64,000 nt of DNA from contig JAIXMP010000045.1 of NCBI GenBank assembly GCA_025677815.1, positions 186,001 to 250,000 of the forward strand, in the 5' to 3' direction. The position numbers and the translations under genes were made by a program. A model generated the notes under the pieces. It was not told the DNA's origin and did not search any database. It worked only from the letters and a program-made list of their open reading frames with translations. The stretch comes from Phascolomyces articulosus. Lineage: Eukaryota > Mucoromycota > Mucoromycetes > Mucorales > Lichtheimiaceae. Below are positions 32,749 through 45,002 of the stretch, piece after piece. Each line of letters starts with the position of its first letter. The first letter of the stretch is position 1.

Positions 32749-33716
32749 ATGGCACCCGATCCCATTGCTCCACACAGTGCTCCTATTGCAGCTTATATGA
32801 GCGTTCATACAGGTATATAGATAAATAAATAAAACAGCCGTTTTCGTTTTTTTTGGGGGGGGGGTAAGTAAAAGGTCATGAAGGATTCACGATGACAAAA
32901 AAATAATAATAATAAAACTCAAACATCGTTGTATTGCTATAGCCACCAACTTGGCCTATGTAAGATATTTCGCCAACCAAGATTCAGCTGTTTCCGCTAA
33001 TTTCGAAAGTTTAAATTCTCGAGGATTTACAATGTCATACAAACTGACCAGCGAGGGTGAAAAGCAAGAAACGTTTATTGAATTTAAAACACCTTTGACA
33101 AAAAGAGAAGAAATTCGCCCTGTTTTGGAAGAAATGGCCAAAGAAGCCGAATCTGCTCTTGGCCTTGTAAGTAATACATAGGATAAAAAAAAGTCTTGAT
33201 AGAGATTCCAGAAAAAATAGCAGACAATCCAAACCAATCCAATGAACTAATACAATTTGTATATATCATTAGCCAAGCTCACTTTCGGGTCCTCCCCCTT
33301 TTGCTGCCATTGCTAAAGCTGCCTATGCAAGTGCAACTGATATCTATACACCAGAAGAACCAGCTGTCCCATTAGATGTATTTTATCCTCTTCCTTTGAG
33401 CAAGGTTATCGTGACTGGTGTAGTGATTGCTTTACCTGCCATCTTGGGTTATGCCACCGATGCATCTCTTGCCCACGTTCCTATCTTGCTCGAACTTCGT
33501 GAAAAGTATGCTTTAAGAGCTATTTCTCAAAAGGTATTCCGTGGTTTGGTGGTTGTTCATGGTTTCGAAGCTGCCATTGCTTTGATCACTTGTGTACGAC
33601 GTGGATGGTACAGTTATATCAATACATTCAAATGGACTTTAAGCACTTTTGTATTTGGTGTTGGATCCATGCAATTACTTCAAAAACATGGAAAAAAAGT
33701 CCGTGGTCAACAATAA
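32749..33716 (+). CDS. DUF2470-domain membrane protein
   Basis: Fungal protein of 243 residues with an N-terminal DUF2470 domain, a fold seen in haem- and FMN-associated proteins; its role in fungi is not established. Exons: 32749-32812, 32943-33166, 33273-33716. The N-terminus reads MAPDPIAPHSAPIAAYMSVH, then ATNLAYVRYFANQDSAVSAN and MSYKLTSEG, ending in EEIRPVLEEMAKEAESALGL. After a Pro/Ala-rich linker (GPPPFAAIAKAAYASATDIY) come two or three hydrophobic segments (SKVIVTGVVIALPAILGYAT, VVVHGFEAAIALITCV, LSTFVFGVGSMQLL) and a basic tail. It is convergent with the Kre9-like gene; only 111 bp separate the stop codons. Confidence 0.85.
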
Positions 33717-33827
33717 AACCAATTGCATGTAAAAATTATAATTTAAATTGTATAAATAATCATATTCATTATCGTCATCATAATATATTTTCTATTTATA
33801 TGTTCTCTTTTTCATTCATTTGCTTAT

Positions 33828-34642
33828 TTATTCCGCTTCTAGAGGTTGGGATGGAGGTTGTTCTTGCTGTTGTCGACCGTGAGCAGAACCATGGATTGTG
33901 AATTTTGGTGATGCATTGCCTGAATTGCCCATCAATACAATAATATAACTATCCTTGGTTTCTAAATCGCATGGAAGTCTGATTGTGTTGGACCCACTGT
34001 TTAATAGGAATCCACTTGCAAGATCCCAATCTAAAAATTATATCGAATATCAGTAAGGAAGGTGGGTTATAGGTTCATCTGTCATTATTTTCCCTTTTTG
34101 GATTACAGTAGAAAAAAAATTCTTACATAGATGTTCGTCAATGGATCCTTCTTCAAGATAACCAAGTTTGATGATGCCACTATTAAAAAAAAGCCGTGTA
34201 CATATATACGTTTAATTTACATTCACTGTATGCACCTATAAGAATATTACTATTCTGCTTCAAAATACTCACGTAACATTGTCTGGAATTGGACCGGCTT
34301 CTGTTGTAGTTTCCCTGCGTATCAGATAAACAATTTAAAAGCCAATTTAAACTTTACATTACCCCGATCCTATCCCCACTTATATAAAAAACAGGATAAT
34401 TAAGAAACACTTACCATTTTACGGTATAATTCTTTCCTGCTTCCCAAACAGTGGTTTCATTTGGAACAGTACTACATAATAGAGTTATATATCCCGGATA
34501 TTTAATATACAGCAACCATCATGGCCATGTAAGATCATTCCTACGTAGGATAGTAATTGGCTTACATCTTTGCATTCCATACGATACCAAAAGTCAATGT
34601 GTTCAGAATAGATAAAAGAAAGATCAAGGCTGTAATCATCAT
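33828..34642 (-). CDS. small secreted Kre9/Knh1-type protein
   Basis: Secreted or cell-wall protein of the Ser/Thr-rich GPI-anchored (Kre9_KNH) family linked to beta-glucan assembly, 143 residues. Exons: 34566-34642, 34415-34471, 34273-34314, 34127-34179, 33828-34030; every phase agrees. Signal peptide MMITALIFLLSILNTLTFG, then the domain: ITVPNETTVWEAGKNYTVKW, GIIKLGYLEEGSIDEHL, WDLASGFLLNSGSNTIRLPC, and DSYIIVLMGNSGNASPKFTI. The C-terminus is short and Gln/Pro/Glu-rich (GRQQQEQPPSQPLEAE). It lacks both the long Ser/Thr region and the hydrophobic tail needed for a GPI anchor, so the product is probably soluble. N-glycosylation sites NET, NYT and NAS are present. Confidence 0.85.
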
Positions 34643-35508
34643 GATGGTACGCACTAAAAATAATGTAGAGTAGAATAGAAGAAGGAAAAAAAAAGAATCC
34701 CAAACCGATTTTCTTGAAATTACTCAAAAAAAAATTTAGAATATATGAAATGGTTTCAGATTTCCAAAAACCCTGTCATTTTTTATGATCCAACTCATAA
34801 ATATATTATACCCCCCTCCCTTGTCACCCACTACTTTATATCTAATAAGAGCATATAAAGGGAAGGATGGGGGTTCTCTATATAATACTAATAAAACTAG
34901 ATATGCGGAAGAGATGGAAAAAAGGAGCGATTGTCCATTACCACTTTACTACTACTGTAAATTACCAAAAATGGAAACAATCTTATACAAATAATTTTGC
35001 GTTTCTCTGCTCAAATCAATGGTTTTGATATGACTTGGCTCAAATAAATTGGAGAGAATACATGGCATTTGTTTTTATTTAATCAACTTGATCACTTGCT
35101 TATAAATATTTGTAGAAAATCCGATAATTAAACTTTATTTAACCAGCAACAGTAATATCCTATATTCATACGCACACTATAATAAAAACTTCGCTTTTTC
35201 ATCGCCTTTAGCAAGTTTTCTTTAGGAATCCTCAGTTGTGCTACTTGAGCTCAAATGTAACAACAAGAAAAGATAACATCAACACATCAACACATCAGAC
35301 TTGGAAATGGCCATGCAAAATTAAGAAACAAAGATGATGACTGTGTCGTTATGAGTACGTTTATGCGTGTAATTTAAAATCAAAATAACATTTCAGAGTA
35401 CAAATAATTCGTAACTACTGTTTATTATATACTTTTTTTTGTAGCTTGTTTATGCTATATGATACACTATTAATCTATTTTAGTTTTTAACGAGGGAAAA
35501 GAATTCTA
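34643..35508. other. gene-free stretch
   Basis: Upstream region of the Kre9-like gene (-) and of the small candidate gene (+). No frame or repeat worth naming. Confidence 0.4.
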
Positions 35509-35764
35509 ATGCTAAAATATACTACAGCAAAGGTAGTCGTCGTGTTCATCATTATTAGTGCTTTACCGGTCAGAGCAAGATTCATCAGAGGTAAGAGTTT
35601 TGCTATGAATATACATCCCTTCCTCTTATTCTTGATAAACAGTTTTGATAGTAAATTTTTTTTCATTTTGTTATAAAACAGGCTTCATTCAACGAGCATT
35701 AAAACGTGATGCGTATTTATCAATCATCCTCTTGTTCTGGTTTACGAAAATCGATGGCCAATAA
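35509..35764 (+). CDS. candidate small membrane protein (54 residues)
   Basis: Two-exon model with canonical signals: 35509-35590 (donor GTAAGA) and 35682-35764 (acceptor ACAG), intron 91 nt, total 165 nt. It reads MLKYTTAKVVVVFIIISALP, VRARFIRG, FIQRALKRDAYLSIILLFWF and TKIDGQ: two hydrophobic segments around a basic loop. The layout recalls two-helix proteolipids such as Pmp3, but the sequence match is too weak to claim. No neighbour supports it. It may be chance. Confidence 0.35.
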
Positions 35765-36329
35765 AACTGAAGTAAGTTATTAAATCGACATTCCTTATAC
35801 GTTTAATATATAGAGCGTCTCTTCTATTCTTCATCCCTCTCTGATGAAAAAGTAGTGTTTGATTTCTTATGGATACTATATTTTTCTCTTTTCATATAAT
35901 AGAACAATGATATAGTTCCATGAGCGCAGATTACGACAAAAGCATCTATTCTGTGACCAGGAACAAGATGATGATCATTGGGACCAACAGCGATAGGCGA
36001 TATAGAAACGCCTGTCCACCATAGGTCCCATATAGTATTGTAGAAATATATATTTCCATACATACATCTATACCGTAAAGGAATGAATGATTACTTTATT
36101 ACAACAAACTGTACGTCAGTAAATTATTATCTTAGATGATTTATTTTATTGAATGTATTCTATTTCGATGACTATCTTCATTCTTCCATGTACAGAAAAA
36201 AAAAGATTTTATAAAAGCGAAGGGTAGCTGATTATTTTAGACGAGAGAGAGAGGCATAAATTATATGCAATACTCAGCCAAAAAAAAAAAAAAAAGAACG
36301 CCTATTATTTTTTTCCCTTTTGATCTTAT
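35765..36329. other. gene-free stretch upstream of ASA1-like gene
   Basis: Open frames on both strands (35824-36063 minus, about 79 codons) lack family signals. Regarded as promoter/spacer. Confidence 0.4.
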
Positions 36330-38040
36330 ATGTCAGCTCCCACTCCTGCATATATTTTTCGTAAACATAAAGCATCAGTGAATGCCATAACTTTTTTCAG
36401 TAATGATAAATACATTGCTTCATGGTAAAAAGAAAACGTTCAACCATCATTGCGAATGAAAATCGTCCCTGCCATAAGTAAACTCAAATTTTGATACATT
36501 TTTTTATATATAATAGTGATGCCAATGGCATAGTATGCATTTGGAAAATGAAAACGCGTCGAACAATATTGGAATGGAAAGCACACGACAATGATTGCCT
36601 ACAAGTTCACATTTATGGAAAGAATAGACTTGTAAGGTAAAAAATAAAAAAGAAACAGAAGCCTGTGTGTACCATGATAGGATATTGACTTAAATGATAA
36701 TAATGATTGGCTTTTCTTTTTTATAGTCAAGGAAGAGATCATAAAGTGAATCTATGGCAATTGATATTGGATGAAGAAGAAGAAGATAAAGTTCCAGAAT
36801 ATATCTTGATTCAATCCATTGACTATTATTCTCTTTCATTTTGTCGGCTATCTATTTGTCAAACCAAAGGTACATTTAAAGAAAACTCTAAACTATAATT
36901 ATTATAATCGAATACTAAAATTGGCGATTCACAAGATGATACGTATTTATGCCTTCCACTCCGAGGTGATACATCTTTAGTAAGTATATTATCATCCACT
37001 TTTACTTGTTATATATTAGAAAAGTATATATGAGAGGAAGATAAAAAAACGGAGGAGGGGAGAATGGATGTCCTATCAACAGTTCTATGTACGTTGAGGA
37101 TCGACCATATTATTTTCCAAGGGGGGAATTGTATTATTCATAAAAAAAATGGTTGGTTATTGTTATTATGATTAGGTGGATATTTACAGTATAGAACAAC
37201 AAAAATGGATCATTCAAAGGATTGGATTAAAAGAAGAACGAGATCAAAAAGAAAAGACGGATCATGGTCTTTGTATGGCCGTTAAACTGTTTTGTTTGAA
37301 TGAAGCATTTTATGTTTTAACAGGGTATGAGGATGGATCTGTGGCATTATGGCATGTTTCTTATCTAAATGAAAAGTCAAACCTTGTTTGGTTAGTCAAA
37401 GAACACACAGCCCCAGGTAAGATAGTGGTTCCCTTTTTTCTTGATTTTCTAAAAGATGATGAATGATGATCTTAACTATCATCAAAAAGAAAAAAAAAAG
37501 ACTCAAACTTGCAGAAATTTAATAATTTTGAAAATAGTCCTTGACGTGGTTATGGATCGCAGTACACTTGAATTTGCTATCTCTACAGGTGCTGATAATC
37601 AAATTGTCAAGTATGCATTAACATCAACATCACACCCCGCTCAACAACACGAGGAGGATTATTCATCGATTGTTATGAAAAAAACCAGTATTAAAAAGTC
37701 TGGATTAGCTGCCATTGATATCCGAATAGACGGAAAGATATTTGCCACAGCAGGTCACGATGGAAGGTATATATATACAAGGAACTCTTTTAGACGGGGG
37801 ATAGGTGGGAAATGGATATATAAACAAAAAATATAATCCTGAGATAATACACACTTATCAATAAACATTTTTAGGATCCGTGTGTTCTCGTGTAAATCGC
37901 TTCAACCTTTGGCTATCCTATCATACCATCGTGATAGTGTGTATAGTGTAGCATTTGCTTCCGTACTTCAAGATACGAAAGATCATTGGTTGATTGGTGG
38001 ATCAAAAGATTCAAGGATTAGTTTATGGAGTATCTATTGA
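36330..38040 (+). CDS. ASA1: WD40 protein, ASTRA-associated ASA1/GNB1L family
   Basis: Seven-bladed WD40 propeller of the Asa1/GNB1L family, linked to the TTT chaperone machinery that assembles PIKK kinases; 345 residues. Exons: 36330-36424, 36517-36636, 36727-36869, 36936-36979, 37176-37416, 37538-37766, 37875-38040. WD-type blocks: HKASVNAITFFSNDKYIAS, CDANGIVCIWKMKTRR, SQGRDHKVNLWQL, the family signature YVLTGYEDGSVALWHVSY, STGADNQIVKYALT, KIFATAGHDGRIRVFSCKSL with QPLAILSYHRDSVYSVAF, and the C-terminal GGSKDSRISLWSIY. The 44-nt exon 4 has the weakest acceptor (CACAAG); it is chosen because phase and the following VDIYSIEQQKW fit. Confidence 0.87.
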
Positions 38041-39040
38041 TATATTTTCTTTTTCTTCTCATCAGGATATTTATAGATATTTGTAAAATAGTATTTAGAA
38101 TGGCTAGTGGTCATTGGGTGATAGAGTTTGTTTGCAGGAGTTGTTATTATGGATATATATGACGATCGATAATAATGTTTTTGTGAATTCTGTATATTTA
38201 CATGATGTGCATTTCAACGGATCGTAATAAAAAGAGAGATCATTCTTTTTTTTTATGCAAGATATGGCATTTCTCCTTTTTATACCTTCTCCTGGGTTAT
38301 CAGAAAAAAAAAGAGGGAGTTGTCAATATTATATAACAACTTTTGTTTTTTGTTCCCGTAAAGTAGGGTCAAAAAAAAAAAGAGAAACCAGTCCAAACAA
38401 AAAGTACGGGTCACATGTAAAGGTGTTGAGAAAAATATAAAGATAACGATAATGAAAAGGAGGGTATTGAGTTATATAAATCAAATGGTGGGTGTTGTTG
38501 GGATACTAACATATTATCTACTGGTGATGAAACGATGGGTGGCAAATAATAACTATATAACAGAGAGTTACAATAATAAGAATAAATAAAAAGATAATAG
38601 AGTTAAATTGAAGTGTTGTTCCAATTTGTAACACAATAGATAAACCCACTCTGCTGTTGTTGTTTCTTTTTTTTTTCTTATCAGTAAAATGGGGGAGTAT
38701 TTTTATTACCTTACATGTAAAACTAGGGCACAACCACTTACCACTTACTCCCATATATAAATATAATCCTTATCTTGTTATCTTTTATATTATCCTTCCT
38801 TGTTGTATGGTTGTTTGTTTTATTATCATTATTATTACTACTAGTAGTAGTCGATTATATATATATCTTCTATGGGCTAAGTTTTTCTTTTTTTTGTTGC
38901 TCCTGGTCATCTCCTTCCGTTACATCCTTTTTTTTTCTTTCTTATTTGTTGTTCCCTTTCCTTTTTTTTTTGTCACTTTTTTTCACATATATTTATCTTT
39001 CAATAATAATTTAATCAATCAGTCAATCAATCAATCTATT
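38041..39040. other. intergenic: ASA1 3' flank and ammonium transporter promoter
   Basis: One kilobase, with a T-rich 5' leader before ATG 39041 and repeated CAAT/TCAA units just upstream. The GATA-site cluster is annotated separately. Confidence 0.5.
38441..38783. promoter_or_regulatory. cluster of GATA-factor motifs upstream of ammonium transporter
   Basis: AGATAA at 38441, CGATAA at 38447, AGATAA at 38592 and 38638, then reverse-strand forms CTTATC at 38677 and 38769 and TTATCT at 38778. Seven sites in 343 bp, 258-600 bp before the ATG. AreA/NIT2-type GATA factors control ammonium permease genes in other fungi. AT-rich DNA raises chance matches, so this is a prediction. Confidence 0.45.
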
Positions 39041-40809
39041 ATGGATACAACAGAAGAACCAACTTACGGTTCACAATTTAACCCTGGAGATATGGCTTGG
39101 GTATTAGCATCCACAGCTTTAGTATGGTTGATGATTCCAGGTATTGGCTATTTCTATTCTGGTCTTGCTCGATCTAAAAATGCACTTTCTATGATCATGA
39201 GCGCATTTCTCTGTCTTGTCGTTGTATCAGTACAGGTTCGTATTCAAAATTCCTATCATTTTTGGCACGCTACTCTCTATATATACTGTTTTAACGTACA
39301 AAAACGAGAAAAAAAGAGAGAGAGAGAAAAAATTTTTGTTGTGTGGATCAGGATGTATCGTAGTAGACATAATAGTTCTTTATTTATCCTAATAAAAATG
39401 TCTATCTATTCAGTTGTTATCATTTGATTCTCTATATATTCTACTTCATCATGGTAGTATGTCATTCATAATAATTCAATATACATATTATATATATATA
39501 TAGTGGTTCATATGGGGGTATTCCCTCGCTTTTAGCGACACGGCATCACCATTTATCGGTAATGTAAAGCATGCCTTTTTCCGTGACGTATTGGGAGAAC
39601 CATCACCTGGTAGCGACAATATCCCTGCTATTGTATTTTGTGTTTATCAAGGCATGTTTGCTTGTTTGACACCTGCATTGGCGATCGGTTCAGCTGCAGA
39701 GCGTGCTCGTCTTTTACCAATGATCATCTTTATCTTTATTTGGTCTACCATTGTCTACGATGTTCTTGCCTGTTGGACATGGAATCCCAATGGGTGGTCA
39801 TTCAAATTGGGTGGCCTTGATTTGTATGTATTTATACATCCACTATTTCTTTAGTAGAAGATCAAATAAAAAAAAGTGATTAGATGAAAAATAATAACAC
39901 GGATCAACTTTTTCATATAGTGCCGGTGGAACACCTGTTCACATTGCTTCTGGTTTCTCCTCGTTAGCCTATGCTTTGATTCTAGGCAAACGTACAGGCA
40001 AAGGCAGTATTTCTCAAGAACACGATTTCAAACCCCATAACATGTCCAATGTCGTCTTGGGAACAGCTCTTCTTTGGTTTGGATGGTTTGGCTTCAACGG
40101 TGGCTCGGCATTAAGTGGTAGTTTACGTGCTGGTATGGCCTGTATTGTAACCAACTTGGCCGCTTCCGTTGGTGCTATTACATGGATGATCTTGGACTAC
40201 CGTATCGATCGCAAATTCTCAGCTTTAGGCTTCTGTTCAGGTGCTATTTCAGGTTTAGTTGCCATCACACCTGCTGCGGGATTCGTGGGCCCTGGACCTG
40301 CTGTCGCCATTGGTTTCTTTGGTGGTGTCTTTTGTAACTTGGCTTCCCATATGAAAGAATGGTTACGTTATGATGATGCTTTGGATGTTTTTGCTGTTCA
40401 CGGTGTCGGTGGCTACGTCGGTTGCATTTTTACGGGTGTATTTGCCGAAAGTTATATTGCTGCTTTAGATGGGACTGAAATTCCAGGTGGTTGGATGAAT
40501 CAAAATTGGGTTCAAGTTGGGTATCAATTTGCTGATGCTACTGCAGGTGCCTCTTGGTCCTTTTTTATTACCTATTTGATCTTGTTTGTCATGGACAAGA
40601 TTCCTGGATTGTCCTTGCGAGTGTCTCAAGAAGTCGAATTACAAGGTTTGGATGTCGCTGAATTTGGTGAACAAGCCTATGCTTATCATATCAATAAAAT
40701 TGTGACAGTCGATCCAGAAACGGGTGAACAAAAGGTGGTTCGTGAAGAAGTGTCTGAAGTACCTCAGAATCATGAACAACAGCATGCAGCACAAGGCTCT
40801 GTTGCTTAA
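39041..40809 (+). CDS. ammonium transporter, AMT/MEP family
   Basis: Plasma-membrane ammonium permease of 467 residues, normal family length, with about 11 TM helices. Exons: 39041-39235, 39504-39823, 39921-40809. It starts MDTTEEPTYGSQFNPGDMAW. Signature pieces: LVWLMIPGIGYFYSGLARSK in TM1, WFIWGYSLAFSD in the second exon, the AMT motif DFAGGTPVHIASG formed across the last intron, WFGFNGGSAL, and the late pore histidine region DVFAVHGVGGYVGCIFTGVF. The cytosolic tail is acidic and Gln-rich. The promoter carries a cluster of GATA motifs. A glutamine synthetase-family gene follows on the same strand 1.5 kb downstream, a sensible nitrogen pairing. I assign the family, not a MEP number. Confidence 0.95.
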
Positions 40810-42348
40810 TTATTTTTTAAAGCAAGGGGGTTTTTTTTTCTATGACACCTACGTAGAAAACCTTAACATCATCATCACCCTATTTTTGTTCAAACAAATA
40901 ATTAACGGCTACAATACTCTATTTTACCTCCTCTTATTATTATTTTCTTTCTTATTGTGTATTATTGTTATGACCCTCTTCAAATTTACTATTCTGCAAA
41001 AAAACCTTACTTTTTATAGTTCTTGTTATGACGAAATACATACACACTACCATCACTACATACTCTTATTATTCTTTTTTTATATTATGAAATATATATA
41101 ATTTATTAGTATTCTTATTATTATTAAATCAACGCACATACCACATCCTTTTTTATTTTTACATAATGTCTATTATTCCGATTGGGAATAAAGTTATATT
41201 CGATCAATGTAACGCTCAAAGAATTAGGCTTGGTTGGTGAAGATGACCCTTTATACTGAGCCTACCAATTATAAAAATCGGAGTTTAGGAAATAATATGC
41301 AGAGGTTTGTTTGTGTTACTCTATAAAAAATATGCAGCTCCAAAAAAAACCCATTCTTCTTGTACGCGCACCACCCACCTTTTTATGCGGCCCTTCTTCC
41401 GGTCTGGTTCTCTTGCACCGCGGAAGAAGTGGGCTAACTTGATTGATAAATAAACAATAACGCCATCAACATCATTAGCATCGATCATCTTCTCTCTCTT
41501 ATTATAAAACTATAAATAATTATTAATTAGCATCTTCCATTTAGAATACTATGATGATCATTTCACTCATCATCACTCTGGATTGTTTTAACAGAGTAGC
41601 GAATAGTATAAATAAACATATAATACTATCTATGACTTTATCATTGAAGCATACTGTTGCTGCATTGTTTTTATAATAAAAAAATGTACATTATCATTTC
41701 TGGTCTCGTGGTGATGACAGTAAGCAAGCATGACTTGTCTAATTAAATACTTTTTTTATGATTCACGCATTACTTTTTAAACTTATATTCGATTATACAT
41801 TACCATCTTTTTCTTTTTATTATTTTAATATAGAATATATGGTACTAGCGTAAAAGGGCATATTTGAAATCATCCAGAATTATGGATAATAAACCCCTGT
41901 ACAACATATAATTTATCTTCTTTAACGATGATGTAATTCACGCCATCCTACTATTACATTGTACCTATATATATATCCATATGCAAGGAATCTTCTGATA
42001 CATATCTCCTACTTCTTGTTGAGCAATCATTCATTGTACTGCTATCTCTATTGTAATAATATAATAGTATCACGAATTTAAATGATAGGATAAGAAAAAA
42101 AAGTATTATAGAGAGAGGATGGGTTGTTGCATGATTTGTCCGCACAGACTAATAAAAAGGAACGGGTCACGTTGATATTCATGATCTGTCGAACAAGGGA
42201 ACACAACAACAAGCATATGAATTTATTTTTTTTATTTAGCACCACCAACCCCCCCTTTTTTTTACTTCTTTCTCTTATTTTACGTTTTTTTTTTCTTTCT
42301 TCTCTGTACCAACTCTCAACAACAACAACGGCCATACTTTTTAAAATA
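40810..42348. other. intergenic between ammonium transporter and glutamine synthetase-family gene
   Basis: 1.5 kb, AT-rich except for a GC-richer patch at 41360-41435 holding an inverted repeat (annotated). A minus-strand frame near 41880-42150 has three stops in a row and no splice solution, so it is not annotated. Confidence 0.5.
41393..41429. repeat. inverted repeat CTTCTTCCG / CGGAAGAAG
   Basis: Nine-base perfect arms (41393-41401 and 41421-41429) around a 19-base loop, in the only GC-rich patch of this gap. The half-site TTCTTCC recurs in the palindrome at 46451-46470. Confidence 0.6.
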
Positions 42349-43908
42349 ATGACGCTAGATTCAAAAAATATGGCAGTGACAGTGGATAACATTCAAGATA
42401 TATTAAAAGAGGACAGGAAGGTCAAGATTGCTGCGGTGGATATTGACGGTGTATTACGAGGGAAAATTATCCATAAGGAAAAGTTTTTACAAGTATTAGA
42501 ATCTGGTTTTGGTAAATATCAATGAAAAATTGGATGGTGCCTATAACATATTCTTCCTATCTATAGAATGATACGTTATACTTCATAATAATGAACCTTA
42601 CATGAATAATAATCGATATCTATGTATAGGATTATGTTCGGTTTTATTTGGATGGGATATTCAAGATATCATGTATACAACAGCTGTCGAATTTGGTGGG
42701 AAAGATTGCCAATATTTTGATTTGGTTGCCAAAGTGGATCTTGCATCGTTTCGTCGTATCCCGTGGGAGGAAAATACCCCATTCTTTTTTGTTCACCTGA
42801 TACATCCCATCACAAATGAACCACTTTATTGTTGTCCCCGTGTGTTCTTACAATCAGCTGTAGATGCTTGTGAGCAAGACCTTCAATGTACTGCTTATTG
42901 TGGTGTTGAGTATGAATTTTATTGTTTTAAAGGTACTATTGGAAAAACCTACTATTTTTTTTGTCAGAGAGGAATGTGGTTATCTATATAATAAGAAAAC
43001 TTTATGGGATGGAGTATGTGAAGGGGAGAATGACATGACCCCTTCCTCTCTCTTTCCCTCTCTATGGAGAAATAAGTATACTTACAAACAGCAATTATGC
43101 ATGACATATCAACAGAGAATGCAGAGTCATTAGCCTCCAAAGGATTTGCCAACCCAAAACCACTGACTGTTGGCATGTTTGGGTATTCCTTATTACGACC
43201 TACACAAAACCAAGAATTTTACTACCGTGCATTTGATTGGTTACACGATTTCAAAGTGGATGTGGAAAGCTGGCATACAGAAACAGGTCCTGGTGTGTTT
43301 GAAGCTGCTGTCAAATATACGGATGCCAAAGAAGCTGGTGATCGTGCCAGTTTATTCAAGACATCCATGAAACAAATTGCTTTACAACATGGATTTCTGG
43401 CTTGCTTTATGTCTAAACCTTATGAAGAATTACCGGGATGTTCAGGTCATATGCATTTTAGTTTGATTGATAAACAAGGAAAAAATATGTTTTACCCATT
43501 TAACCCAAGTGAACGAGCTTCTGAGGTGCATCCTCATGTCAGTCGAACCTTGGTATATTTCTTGGCTGGTGTGTTACATGGTTTACCAAGTATATTGGCT
43601 GTATTGGCACCTACTGTCAATAGGTAATTTTACATGATGGATAGGGAAAGAAATGTTGTAATTTGTATGGGAAAGGATTTGTTTTTTTTTATAATATGCA
43701 TGGGTTTTAAAGACTTATTTATATATAATAACTAAATTGACGAAAAAAAAATCCGCTTATTCCTCTCTATAATATTAGTTATAAACGATTGGTTGGCAAC
43801 TTTTGGGCACCTATCAATGTATCCTGGGGTATAGAAAATCGATTAGGTGCAGTAAGAGTCATCGTACCTCCAACGACTTCACCAAATGGGACACGTTTAG
43901 AAGTAGTA

Positions 43909-43940
<32 letters not shown>

Positions 43941-44368
43941 CTATTTTATTTTGTTCATTGGGGTGATGTGGCACTTTTTTTTATATTGAACACAAAGAAG
44001 GGATGTAAATTTTGTTTTAAACTATTCTTTGTACGACAATTAAATAGCGCGTATCGGGCGCTGACATCAATCCGCACCTGGCGATTGGAGCCATTTTAAA
44101 ATGTGGGGTATGGGGTATCAAGACACGTCAATCGATCCCTGTTCCCTCTTTGGAAGAAATTAAAGAAGGAAAAGGACAGCAAGGACAACAATTAGCAAGA
44201 ACATTACAAGAAGCAGTCAATGTCATGGATGAGAAATCTTCTGTGGCACGTCAAGTTTTGGGGAATTCATTTGTGAATCATTTTGTAAAAACCCGAAAAC
44301 ATGAATGGGGATTATGGCAAAATGCAGTGACAGATTATGAATTGAAGCGCTATATGGAACTTGTTTAA
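42349..44368 (+). CDS. glutamine synthetase-family enzyme (GlnA/FluG-like)
   Basis: ATP-dependent gamma-glutamyl ligase fold, 473 residues. It belongs to the bacterial type I/FluG-like branch rather than the usual short eukaryotic enzyme, so the amine substrate is uncertain. Exons: 42349-42511, 42630-42932, 43116-43623, 43779-43905, 44048-44368. N-terminal beta-grasp: KIAAVDIDGVLRGKII. Catalytic barrel: GVEYEFYCF (metal-binding Glu), WHTETGPGVFEAAVKY, GCSGHMHFSLIDKQGKN (ATP-binding His), LAPTVNRSYKRLVGNFWAP, and ENRLGAVRVIVPP. The acceptor of exon 3 is ambiguous: an AG 24 nt upstream at 43091 also keeps frame. I chose 43116 because it removes an odd insert before ENAESLASKGF. The intron after 43905 starts GTAAG followed by 30 T. 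Confidence 0.88.
43911..43940. repeat. poly-T run (30 T) next to a 5' splice site
   Basis: T30 immediately after GTAAG of the last intron of the glutamine synthetase-family gene. U-rich tracts at this place can help U1 binding through TIA-1/Nam8-type proteins; here that is inference. Confidence 0.9.
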
Positions 44369-45002
44369 TATCTATCCATTATAAATATACCTATACTCCT
44401 TTTCCTTTTATCATATTTATATATCCAATCCGATCTAACAACAAACAGCTACATAATTATGTATAGATATATATCCAAATTTTTTTATTATTCTTTTATG
44501 ATCATAAAGGGGAAAGTATAATTTTTCATAATGATAATAGTGTGTTGGTGTTGACTTATTAGCGTGTGTGTGTGCAGGGGAAAGCATAATACGTTGCAAA
44601 AAAAAAATGGTTGTCAAGAAGAAAAAATAGACAAAATGTATGTGTATTTGTAGGTGTTAATAGTGAACACTGTTTGAAAAGTTATAGGTGGCAAATTATT
44701 GATGAAATGATATAGTTGAAAGAGTCAATATGTAATATATACAAAGAAGGAGAAAAATATGGATTGAAAAAGAATACGTAGAATGAAAAAAGAAGCAACT
44801 TTTTTTTTGGATATACAAGTTGGGAAAAAAAATATGATAAATGATATTAAATTCTTAGAATTTTTGAAGGGAGAAAAGATGGATATATATGTATAATTTT
44901 TTTGTGGTTGGAAATTACTTTGAGTATATGACCAGTAGAAATATCTGTAGTAAAGGCGTGTCGTTAAAGCAATATACCGCCCTTTTTTCTGGAAGAAAGA
45001 TG
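44369..45002. other. convergent 3' region
   Basis: 3' flank of the glutamine synthetase-family gene (+) and of the small membrane-protein candidate (-). T/A-rich; the minus-strand frame 44725-45006 is low complexity. Confidence 0.45.

Noticed and set aside
35824..36063. 79-codon minus-strand frame
   Set aside because: No family motif, no splice-compatible upstream exon, and it overlaps the likely ASA1 promoter.
41880..42150. Minus-strand coding-like pieces around SEDSLHMDIYIG and DGVNYIIVKEDKLYVV
   Set aside because: Three consecutive stop codons separate them and the only GT-AG option is about 17 nt.
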